Positions 25,457 to 35,114 of a DNA stretch of 64,000 nt are shown one piece after another; within the stretch, counting starts at the first letter, position 1; each line of letters starts with the position of its first letter. Under the pieces are notes generated by a model. The model was not told the origin of the DNA. It worked only from the letters and a program-made list of their open reading frames with translations, and made no database searches. A program made the translations under genes and the position numbers. This DNA is from Fasciola hepatica. Lineage: Eukaryota > Platyhelminthes > Trematoda > Plagiorchiida > Fasciolidae. Location: positions 558,001 to 622,000 of the forward strand of contig CANUEZ040000204.1 of assembly GCA_948099385.1 (NCBI GenBank), given 5' to 3'.

Positions 25457-25723
25457 ATGCTAAGATTAGGAAAAAGCAGAGTGAAAATCATCTATTACGG
25501 GGATGAAGTTCAAAAATATAAATTGGTTCTATTGAGCAGTTGGAAAACTTATGTTGTCACTTCTTCCAGTTATAATTTTATGAACACAAATAAAGCCGTT
25601 TCAAAGCATTATCACGATTGTGACCATGCTCACAGTACCCATAGGAAACTGTTAGTCCAGGTGCGCTTTCTTACATTTGCCTTCCACCTTCCACCTTCCA
25701 TCTTCATAACGATTCGCTCGTGA
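25457..25723 (+). CDS. Possible exon: N-terminal half of a CUB-like domain (P1 right arm)
   Basis: An 88-codon frame, not recognised by identity. Residues 36-40 (SSSYN) sit where CUB domains have their S-P-x-Y-P turn. A cysteine at 55 comes 10 residues before the alternating hydrophobic stretch LLVQVRFLTFAF (65-76), which has the V-x-L-x-F-x-x-F rhythm of the next two CUB strands. The next frame on the same strand (25777-26130) fits the rest of the domain. Similar half frames exist in the other arms. CUB domains are extracellular, in secreted proteases, receptors and adhesion proteins. I found no clean pair of splice sites (a CAG/GTGCGC donor-like site lies near 25660), so chance resemblance is possible. 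Confidence 0.28.
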   Translation: MLRLGKSRVKIIYYGDEVQKYKLVLLSSWKTYVVTSSSYNFMNTNKAVSKHYHDCDHAHSTHRKLLVQVRFLTFAFHLPPSIFITIRS

Positions 25724-25776
25724 ACAGTAATAAAGAATGAATATATATATATGACTGGAAAAAAAAATATTTTTCT

Positions 25777-26130
25777 GTGTACGAATCGCTTAGGTTAGTA
25801 TTATTTAGCACTGTACAAACAAAATTGTTGTTTCAAAATTCAAGCAAATACGGCTTTGACTTGTGGCTGAATGATCGAAGAACCACGACCAAGAAATTGA
25901 TGTTTACGTCTTACGGCAACGTGGAATACAAAAAGTCAAGAAAAGAATGTATACCAAAGATAAGGTTACCTACAAGTAATAAGCAGATACGTATCTTCTA
26001 TCTGGCTTCAGGTACCGACTTCAGAGCGAAATTTTGGGCATTTCACTGTGCTGAAGTAACATCAGTTATTGAATTCCCCGGCTATCTCGTTGAGAACGTC
26101 TCTCATACATCGACATTTGTCAATAATTAG
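25777..26130 (+). CDS. Possible exon: C-terminal part of a CUB-like domain
   Basis: A 117-codon frame starting with GTG, as expected for an internal exon rather than a gene start. It reads along a CUB domain in order and with about the right spacing: LRLVLF (5-10), the Y-x-x-D position as YGFD (25-28), LWLND (29-33), YG in place of the usual CG (46-47), TSNKQIRIFYLAS (66-78) and DFRAKFWA (81-88). Two of the usual four cysteines are missing. It lies 54 bp after the frame that resembles the N-terminal half. The copy in unit 2 has a stop inside (52049-52051). Family assignment is by eye and rests on pattern, not on a search. Confidence 0.32.
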   Translation: MYESLRLVLFSTVQTKLLFQNSSKYGFDLWLNDRRTTTKKLMFTSYGNVEYKKSRKECIPKIRLPTSNKQIRIFYLASGTDFRAKFWAFHCAEVTSVIEFPGYLVENVSHTSTFVNN

Positions 26131-26360
26131 TAAGTAAGATGTTCAGGGCCTGACTACAGTTCTATTTATCAGGGATCTGTTTTGCATAATGCCACTGACT
26201 GCACTTAATCGCACTGGAAACACCACAACCAAATTTAATTTTTGTCAAAATATGATTCGTCATGCTGCTTCAACTCTCAACTCTCCAATGAAAACCATGA
26301 ATGAAAGGTACAGCTGGTTACTTCTTGTTGGGAATCAGTAGCAATGCACATCCACCAAAT

Positions 26361-26440
26361 CCCCACGGGGACTCGAACCGGAGATGAATGATTGTGAATC
26401 GAATACGCGAACCACAAGCCCTTCTGGGCTGGCTCTCAAC
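26361..26440 (-). mobile_element. tRNA-derived element (SINE-type), intact copy
   Basis: On the minus strand GGTTCGAGTCC (26369-26379) is an exact fit to the polymerase III B box. About 30 bases upstream, GGGCTTGTGGTTC (26409-26421) looks like a degraded A box. The stem that should enclose the T loop pairs poorly, so this is not a working tRNA. More likely it is a tRNA-derived SINE head or a tRNA pseudogene. I see no tail or target-site duplication. Confidence 0.45.
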
Positions 26441-26974
26441 TGTTTGTTGAACACCTGCACTACATGATATAGCACGCTTCCGTCACTTACTCTGAACAGT
26501 ACCAACCCGCTTCCCGCATAGCGATCGACTCCTATGATGGGTGGCTTCTCTGAACCAGCCTAAATTCAACAAAGCCGTTAAAGCTTTATGAACAACCTAC
26601 AGAACGTGGCAGCTATGTGCACATGAGTGGTATGGCATTGAATTTTGTGTAAGGATTCATCATGCAGCTCCTGTTCGAAGAATCCATTTAGTATATAATG
26701 CAGTGGATTGTCGATAGTTCTTTCTGTGTTAGACGCTGCTTACATCAAGAACGACGACCACATGGACACAAGTTGTCAATTCTGAATCAGGTACTAACTT
26801 TAGAAACTTCGTTATGGTTTGTCAGTGGACTCTCCAAATAGGAGCCTTCAGTCACTGTCTTGATTGTTTTGAAGAAATAGGGCACTTGAGAAGCTATGAA
26901 CTGCATTGTTATGAAAGTAACTTTGACCGTAGTTTACCTTCGTCCACGACTGGGAAAATGGCTAATGAATTATT

Positions 26975-27002
26975 ATGTATATATACATATGTATATATAC
27001 AT
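26975..27002. repeat. Two tandem copies of a 14-bp palindrome
   Basis: ATGTATATATACAT occurs twice in a row, each copy being its own reverse complement. It lies in the part of block E that unit 2 lacks. Confidence 0.9.
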
Positions 27003-29092
27003 ATAATATTCAAAGAAGGATACACTAGACATGCATGCAGAGCCGTGGAGACATGAAGCACATTACAAAAGTCGGTGCCGTGCACATCACACGCTCAATT
27101 ACACTTAGTTCATTTCGCTTGTGATTACCCGACTCACGTTTCGCAAATGATCATGGTGGTTGCTCTTATGGATACAACGTACAATAAGATACAACATAAA
27201 CTCATTCAGGTATGCGTTCCATTTCAAACTTTATTCATCCTTGCACTTTTCAACATACGTGTTATGATTTCTGGGTTAGCGTGATTTTTCAGATAGTTCA
27301 TCAAAATAAATGAAGAAATCAAGCCATAGCTTTCGTAAACCTAACATTTTTGCAACGAAAAAATGGCGGTTGCATGACCGACTCAAGTTTTGGTTTTCGA
27401 TTGAATGCCAAAGCCACGCATACTTTGGAACAAACTAACGATACAGGCTTTCAAGAACCGGAACATTTTGCAGTAATCCTAGTAAAAACGAAAGGGGTCC
27501 TTATATTGTGATACTCTTGCATATCGTTCAGTATTCTCGATTTGGCACGTGAATCAGCAAATCTCACAAATAGTGGTACATGAAACAAACAGTGGAAACA
27601 CTGAGGATACTTTTTAGCCCATATGAGTCAGCAATATTTATGCTTTTTTAAGACTGTTTTTAAAAGAGGCAACCCGTTTGAAACGACTGTTCTTGTCTTC
27701 GCCTACACAGCCTCCCCAAAAGCCAGCGGCTTTTGTTATTCTGGAAGGGCAATCGCGCTTGTTAAAAATGAATATTCCGCAGTACCTGAACCTGGATTTC
27801 TTGCCCAAATTCGTTAAGTTTAGTCTTACCGAAATATTGCGCGAGAATGCAATTTCGGAATGGATTCATTACACTGAACCTAGTGTCTTTCTTTTTGACG
27901 AAGTACTTGTCACCACAGCCTAAATGGAACTGGTGGATAATATCTGAGGCTTCTCTATCAATACAACAGTCAGACTGCTCTCTGAAGCTTAATCTTGTAG
28001 TGGTCTGCACTATGTGTAATTGGGCTGCCAAATATTTTCTGCCCAGTGCACATCTTTAGTTGTGACCATAATTTTGAAATTGTAGTCACTGTTTGTGGGA
28101 ACGAATAAAATGAGTTGTTGACTTTCGGCCGTGGATGCGGGCTCCATTTTGCAACGTGGTTCTCGATGAGCTTTTCCAGATAACCATTGACTGTAGGGAA
28201 TTCCTCTTATGTGATCACAATTACAGGTCATCTAGCTGCATGGGTAAGTTTTCTGACACAACCAGGTTTTAAAAGCAACCGGGGTGAAACTGAAAACTGC
28301 TCACAACTTCAGTCGTATTTTGCTTCTCTATGATTGGCTTCTTGTAATGTGCCATCCAAATGCTTTCCGAATAAATTTCAATAAAAAGAAAATCTAGAGT
28401 GGATTGTTTTCTCAGGGCCAAGATAAATTACGATGTACAGAACCCCTAATATTTTGAACTGGAATAAACGGTCAACATTTGAAATCATTAGGATGTTCTA
28501 AATAAACCATTTGTGCAACGGAAACTAGCTCATTCGACGGGCCAGCTTTTCTGATCATTCCCAGGAAAGTATCTCTTGGTGCAAAATCTAGGTGGATTCG
28601 TACCGACTCAAACCAAGTCTGGGTGTTGACCTTTTCCTTGAACTGAAAGCGGATATACACGGTAAACAGAAATATTACTTCCTATGAGAAATCAATAGGG
28701 AAATGCAGTGCAATTTCGCAACACAATGATATCCCGGAGGTAATATGCTGCCTTTCGAGGACATCGTTTAGTAGAAAGAGATTCACCATGCATTAACAAC
28801 AGTCTATGAGTCTTCGCTGCACAAATATCGGGATTATTTTTTAGCTTTAAAGAGGTTTCATAGACAGAGATATATGAGGTTTTTCCCGAATGAACCAAGA
28901 ATATCGACTAAAAGTAGGGGAAAAGTGTGGTAAGCTGAAACATGTTCGCACAACATGGTCCACAGTTCCCAAACAATGAAAGTAGTCGTTGATGCGCATC
29001 CACTGATTACACCATAATATAAAAACCTGTGGCGATCGAAGTAATCCAATATTTAGCCACCAGATCAACGAAGCTGGTTTGCAGTGATCTGT

Positions 29093-29341
29093 TTATCTAT
29101 AATGATAAATGACACATCGTGACAAACTATGGAAGCAGTGTGAAAGCCAGTTCGAATTCGCTGGTAAATTCAAATGACTCACAGACCTGACTCCGTCACA
29201 ACCACTAGAGCTGGAGAAGCCTAAGTTCACCCTTTTTGTTGTGTGCAACAAGTAACAATTCAGCAGACGAGTAATTCGAATGTTTCCGCCGTTGGAAAAT
29301 GAGAGGCATATGAAAGAACCACAGACCAAAAGGAAAACCAC
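29093..29341 (-). CDS. Frame with a signal-peptide-like start
   Basis: 82 codons; MVFLLVCGSFICLSFSNG has the hydrophobic core and small residues expected of a signal peptide. Later, SGCDGVRSVSHLNLPANSNW is faintly like a CUB start. Unit 2 copy 54063-54311 is identical. Further minus frames follow at 28692-29068, 28472-28660 and 27762-28231, none recognised. Identity between copies is expected from recent duplication and does not itself show coding. Confidence 0.15.
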   Translation of the reverse strand: MVFLLVCGSFICLSFSNGGNIRITRLLNCYLLHTTKRVNLGFSSSSGCDGVRSVSHLNLPANSNWLSHCFHSLSRCVIYHYR

Positions 29342-30774
29342 TTTCTCATAATCCGGAATAAAAAGGGGAAAGTAAATCCCAATAGGTTGACGTACATGGA
29401 AAAGGTGCGTCCGAATTAGAAGGACTGCTAAATGAAAAGGATAAACAAATGCGATAAGAATTTGTGTATTCCCACAAGACCACCATCGGCAGCGTTCTTG
29501 TCGTGGCCTAGAATATTCTCCAGCTCTAAAACCTTACTGAAAGCAAATAAATGAAGTGTTTGAAATATTTTCTGAAATCCTTGTTGCATCATAAATAATG
29601 ACCGGGAATGACAACGTGGTGCTCTTGTTGTGTGTGTGGTATTCTATTCGGTTATTTTTCAACGATGAAATCATACTTTTACTGAAATAGGAAATACGAA
29701 AAAGTGGCACTATATACATACTGTGGAGGAAAGGAACTAAACTAAATCTTATTCCATACCACAGAAGTATAAACCCTCCCAGGTTGGTTGCAACAGTAAT
29801 ATCGAAATACGTGCCCGTATTTTTCTTTCCGTTTTAAATTATCTGTCACCATGTTCTCTTTACGGTTACACACAGATGTTTGATATATGAACTTCCATAT
29901 CCCGTATTTTTGCTTGCTTCTTACCAATGCTGATCAGAATTTGGTTCAATGTCAGTATTATTGGTTATCATAACAAATTTTCCTGAAAATCTGCAACGAA
30001 GCAAACTGTGCGGAAGACAAAACACAGGTTAATAAAATGAAAACGGGAAGAACTTCCGTAATGTGTCAGATTTGGACGGCCTTAATATGTTATACACCAT
30101 AATGTGCCCCTCCAAAAGCACTGACCAATTCATTGCGGTGCAAGGAAAAAAACGAGCAACTTTTTTCCGGATCGGCATCTGTCCACACGACGGAATATGT
30201 TTTGAGTGAAACCCGTTGTTGTCTGCGGAATCTTTCTCACAATCGTTTCTATGGTGGGTAAGAATGTGATTAAATGGAATGAGACGATTCAGATCTGGGA
30301 GGTGGTCGGACTGAAACGGCATCCCCCTATCATTAGTGATAAAAAAGGAACACCGGTAATTAAAAAAAAAGTTATGTGAAACATTTTCCTCATCGTTTCA
30401 CTGGATGTATCAGTTAAAAGCGGTCGACACATGTGAAAATGTGGTGAAGATCTAACCATATCAAAGTGGTCAAGTTTCCTGTGATTATTCCGGTGAAAGG
30501 CAAAATCACATGAAGGTCAGTCTTACTCCGTTGACAATATATGCAGATTATGGTTCCAACGAGAGAATTACCACTCATATTCGGTCAAATGTACCAGTCG
30601 GAAATAAGTTTGATCGGAGTACGCAATACTTGATGAGATATGAATTACAAGTCTGCAGAAAGCTGGCAGGGAAAGAAATATCGAGAAAAAGGTTGAGGCA
30701 TACAAGTGGAAACAGCACACAATTGTACCATCTCATTTTGAAAAGGGATGAATATTTTATTATTAATTAGGAGA

Positions 30775-30860
30775 ATGAGCAGTGGCTCAGTGGTTAATGG
30801 TCATTCTCAAACCTGCGCAATCCCTAACAAAATGAATGGTCTCGGGTTGTCTAGCCCATT
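30775..30860 (+). mobile_element. tRNA-derived SINE-like fragment in block F
   Basis: TGGCTCAGTGG at 30783-30793 fits the A-box consensus exactly, followed by TTAATGGTCATTC. The expected B box is weak: GGGTTGTCTAG at 30844-30854. No cloverleaf can be drawn with confidence. Best read as an old SINE head. Confidence 0.4.
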
Positions 30861-32749
30861 GATAACTGATAGTGGGAGAACATCAGCGATTAGAATACCG
30901 CACTCTTAGCACCACCACTACTTTTAAAAAAGCTCTACATAGTGAATCGAAAAATATTCGTCGAATAATTAACGGTTGTTGAAAGAAACACAAAGCAAGA
31001 CGGAAACTTGTTTCTACGGATTAAATGTTGTCATGTATGGTTTTGCTAACTCTGATCGGCAACACTATTTGTTCCCTTACTGGAAGCGTACCGAAGTTGG
31101 AAATAAGCACAGATAAGTGCCTTTCCTCTCCAAGAAACCTGGTTCCATGAAGTTTATGATCATAGTAATAACAAGCTAGAAGGCTTCAGAGATTATAACG
31201 TCGACAGTCGTGTCCTGAATATCAGAGAAATGGAGGTGTCATTACATACTTATTCAAGTTTGATGCAAGTCAGGACATGTGGGCGCCACTGTTAACATAG
31301 GTATTTCGATAATTTGAGTGTGCCGTTTTTGTAAGTGTCTTGATTCCTCGAATACTACCCGGTAATCATTTCCAGTGCCTAATAGAAACATTTGCCACAG
31401 CCTTTGTGGAAGAAACTGATTCACTATTGCGCATAATGTGAGGAGATTCCAGTAGATATCATGTCAGCTTTTGGACAGCATTGTTTTCAATGGACATTTT
31501 AATTTTTTCTTCCAGGATGTATACAAAATAATATATGTTTTTTGTCAATAACGATATTCTGTTTGGAGTAGGGCGTCGTCATATCACTGGAAATTCTGAT
31601 AACAGAAGATTTCGACATGCCACTTCTAAACATAGCAAGACCAACCGCGAACAATTTACCCAGTGCAGTAGTACCTAAAATAGGAAATAGGAGCGCGACC
31701 CTACTTTTTATCTCTAAATTCCCAGAAATAACTGCACAGTCTAATGTGGGTAGTTTTTTGCGCTCGAATCCGCCAACGCACTGTGGTCTTCCGAATAGCT
31801 TTTCAAAATTGTGGTAAGAAAATTGTTGTGCATGAGAGACTATTCACTTTTGAATCCATCAGTCTTTCTCCCCCAGCCTCACACAACTACGGTACGGGGA
31901 AGAACTCACATCCAAGTTCAAGCATTAAGTACTCACAAAATCTTTTCAAAAAAGTATCATCAGTTAAAAAGACCAAATGCGATCTGCGCTCAATCGATAC
32001 TAGTGTACTAAGTTACCAAAGAATGCATAATATTTGAAAGATCCTGTAGGGAAATTCATCCAGCGGTTGCAAACCGAAGGTGGATGTTCAGGAGCTCAGT
32101 CAAAAGGATAGTAAAGTCACCTGTCTCATTTCAACGAATATGCGGATTACACTTTTCCAGAGAACAACATCACATCTTATTTGAAGTGCAACGAGTTTGC
32201 AGAGGATGAAATACAGTGAATTCGAGGAAGTTAAGTGGGCTGAATGGTGTATCTTCGATGGTACTGAATGAATATGCTACCATCACATTCCCGGTTTTAT
32301 CAACCAACACAAGAATAACATATCTGGTTGTTGGAGAGTCACTACATCACACCCAAACGAAGAGAGGGTACCTCTTAGTTCCGGCCTAAAGCTTGCACAT
32401 CCGTTGTTAGAAACATGTTCAGGAGACTCACGTTTCAAAAATGACATAAACATTGAACTGATTTAATCCAAACCAGCGAGCCTATAGCTAGTCATACTTC
32501 ACTGTATGTGTTCTTGCCTGTTTGTCCGACTACATAATTTTATCCCTAAACGAAAAACAAACCAAAACTGGGAGAATCCAGTTTCCAGATTATACTGATG
32601 CCTTCATCTGTGGTTGAAGAGGAAAGTTGCTTCACATTCGCTCTGCGAGTACCATTCAGACTTTCATCATTGTACTTTTATCTGACCACGTCCAATTTCG
32701 ACAACCCTTTGGTCTTGTAACGCGCAGACAATGTGGTATTTTTTGTAGA

Positions 32750-33064
32750 CTACCTCAATGAGCCTGATTCTCCTGTTATGCAGCAAGGGTTTTGAACACA
32801 TTCGAGTGGTCTTCGGACAGCAACATAACTGTGAATTTTTTCAGATTTCTTGATTTGTTTTTTTTTCTTTTGTGAAAAAGACGGGTATGTAGACATTGTA
32901 AAATTGACTCCACATGCATATGCTAACAAAAATGGCATCCTCTGGCTGCCGTCAGTAAAGTACCTTGCATTTATTCGAACACAAAATCTATTATGATCTG
33001 ACCATATTCTCACCGTTCCACAAAAGTCAGGGAGATATCTTTCTTTATGTTTATACCAAAACAA
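32750..33064 (-). CDS. Possible exon: C-terminal half of a CUB-like domain (block F)
   Basis: A 104-codon frame. FCG (14-16) matches the conserved Cys-Gly; RIWSDHNRFCVRI (19-31) matches the S-x-x-N-x-h-x-V/L strand; ARYFTDGSQRMPFLLAYA (33-50) matches the final strands with their Phe and Ala-Tyr. A lysine-rich tract follows at about 66-77. No N-terminal half was found next to it. Single copy in this window. Pattern match by eye only. Confidence 0.28.
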   Translation of the reverse strand: MFWYKHKERYLPDFCGTVRIWSDHNRFCVRINARYFTDGSQRMPFLLAYACGVNFTMSTYPSFSQKKKKQIKKSEKIHSYVAVRRPLECVQNPCCITGESGSLR

Positions 33065-35114
33065 TTCTCAATGCTACGGGTGTATGCCTTTATCCCGCAC
33101 TTTCACCCAATGGATCAACTGTAATCGTTCCGGGCTAAACGCAATTGACTTCAAACTTGTTTCCGATTTGATCAATATTTTTTCAAAAAGTGTCATCATA
33201 ACGAATGTTTGCTTTGCTGAGATCTGTTGACAAAGCTATTCCATTCTTGCCACAACATTTCTACAAACCTATTCAACGACGGCGCTGATTCAGTTCACAG
33301 TGATCTATTTAAAAGCGTTGCAAATTCCTCAACTCAGGAAAATTACCAACACTTTTTCGTTGTACGATAGCTTACAACTGTTCTGTTATCACCTATATTG
33401 CACGACTCCTTAACAAGCCCGGTCAACAAGAATCTCAGTGAACTGGCATTTTTCCCTAGTTTTTTCATAGTTTCTTATTTACAGTATAGTACGTGATTAT
33501 GTGACTGCTGAATTTTGGCCCCTCGGGACGAATAAAACGTGTTTGTCTTGACTTTATCTGATGTAAATCATATCAATGGCATACGGGAAAAAGAGTTATT
33601 TGTCTGATTTCCATTAGTGAATATCGGTGGCCATTTGAAGCCAATATACAAAATAAATGCTCGGAATAAGTGTAAACAATGCTCCATAATTTCCAATTGT
33701 AAGGCAATCCAATAGCATTTTGTGGCTACTGAACCAGCACAGAAATCACTCTTATTTCTAGGTCTTGTGGATCTTCTAGTGGAATGCCTTAAAAAACAAT
33801 CATGCACGTTTTCTGTTTGTGTTTCTTGGGTAGCTGTTGAAAGTGATACAACTAGTTGCAACTGGTTATAAACTCCAAGTAACTGGTTGGGCAAATTATC
33901 ATATTCCGGATCCTATACCTGGGTGAGTAATAAACTTTAGGATGGATACAGACTCCGGACTCGGCCTGTTTTCGGAGTGTTTTTTCAGTTCAAATTTTCA
34001 TTCACGTTTGTGGTCGTTAGGTGTTTTAATCCTTGAGAGTCAAAGTCTGCCTCAATCTTAGGTAAAGGATTCTTGGTCTTTCGAGAAACCGAACCAAGTT
34101 TAATCTAATGCAGATTTAACGATCAAAGAGTGGTAGTGACCTGCAGTCAATTTGAACTGGAAAATGATGCTGAGAGATAAGTTCTTTTGCATTCGGTGGT
34201 TTCTGAATTACTTGGATGACTTCATTCAAAAATTGAATATGCTCTGTACTAATCTCTTTCGTTTGCACAATCATTCCACGAACACAAATAATCCATATGG
34301 AAGCTGGTTTCGTTGCAGGAATACGCTGGTTATGGAACTTAACCCAATTCTTGCGCAAATATACGTATTGTTAGAAGAATTGGTAACCTTCACATGGTAT
34401 CGCGAAGTTTTGGTAGGCGAGTCATTGAATATCATTTATATTATTGTTATCATACATGCATTCCTGAATACATTTAGGACCGTCTAGGTGTTTTGAACAC
34501 ATACGCATCAGCGATATTTTAAGCTATCCACGGTTTTTCGACTTATGGCTGACATTTCAACAATTGAGGAGGGCTTGTCAGAATCCCAGTCTCCCTGTGC
34601 TGGTCGACGTTGCTCAGCCCGGTTTCCGACCATTTTTCACGGCCCATCAGAGAGTAGAAATACCCATACACGTCTTCCCATTTTTTTATTTTTCCTGTAG
34701 TCCTCACAATGGTAGTTTTCTGGAGTACTTAGTGAAATGAAAAGTGGTAAACATCAACTCAATTGCAGTAATTAGCTGATCCACAGAACAATTTGTTGGT
34801 ACAACACGTGACGGAGCAATCTAGATTCAGCAGTGCTTGTGTGTGTGTGTTTGTGATTGCATGTGCACGGATTTGGCAGTCGTGGGTCAGATATTGATTC
34901 ATCTGGATTCTTAAGACGACCGATTTATTGGCAACTTGCATATGACGATGTTGCACAGTCTGGTTATTTCCCCTATTTCTGCAGAAACTCAGTCAGTCGG
35001 GAGGTATTTCAAAAATATGTTGGTAGAATAATGTTGGCTAATCACATGTTGATTTTAATTCATGAGAGAATGGTGCCTGGATGCAAGATGATTTGTTTCT
35101 GGTCAAGGTTTTGA

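Larger units (their letters stand above)
19324..25689 (-). repeat. Palindrome P1, right arm (inverted D and B)
   Basis: Reverse complement of the left arm without block C. The C deletion junction is at 24400-24405, a six-base AATTTT overlap between the two parental sites (left-arm bases near 9789 and 13769). The arm keeps the 196-bp segment that the left arm has lost. It ends at 25689, just before a short CCTTCCA-type tandem run (25678-25700). Confidence 0.96.
25690..29760. other. Block E, copy 1
   Basis: Follows the P1 right arm; repeated at 51758-54730 without 26397-27494. Contains the best CUB-like frame (25777-26130), a tRNA-like element (26361-26440), a double 14-bp palindrome (26975-27002) and several minus-strand frames of 60-90 codons between 27762 and 29719. 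Copies 1 and 2 are nearly identical from 27498 to 29760. Confidence 0.9.
1..35114. repeat. Amplicon unit 1 (blocks A-F, full length)
   Basis: Base 1 corresponds to base 35115, and identity runs on with a constant offset of 35114 that changes only at small indels (35087 after 2402, 35086 after about 4400, 35081 after 8362). Because homology starts exactly at the first base of the window, its true left end lies outside. Order of blocks: A, B, C, D, spacer, inverted D, inverted B, E, F. By eye the two units differ at well under a few percent of positions; I did not compute identity. This is the most complete unit and the best reference for the others. Confidence 0.95.
29761..35114. other. Block F: single copy in this window, no gene recognised
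   Basis: 5.35 kb between block E of unit 1 and block A of unit 2. Since unit 2 starts exactly where the window's first base matches, the partner of F may lie left of the window. It holds a tRNA-like A box (30783-30793), a minus-strand CUB-like frame (32750-33064), a short (TG)n run near 34838-34850 and unrecognised frames of 60-111 codons. Nothing else supportable. Confidence 0.7.
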
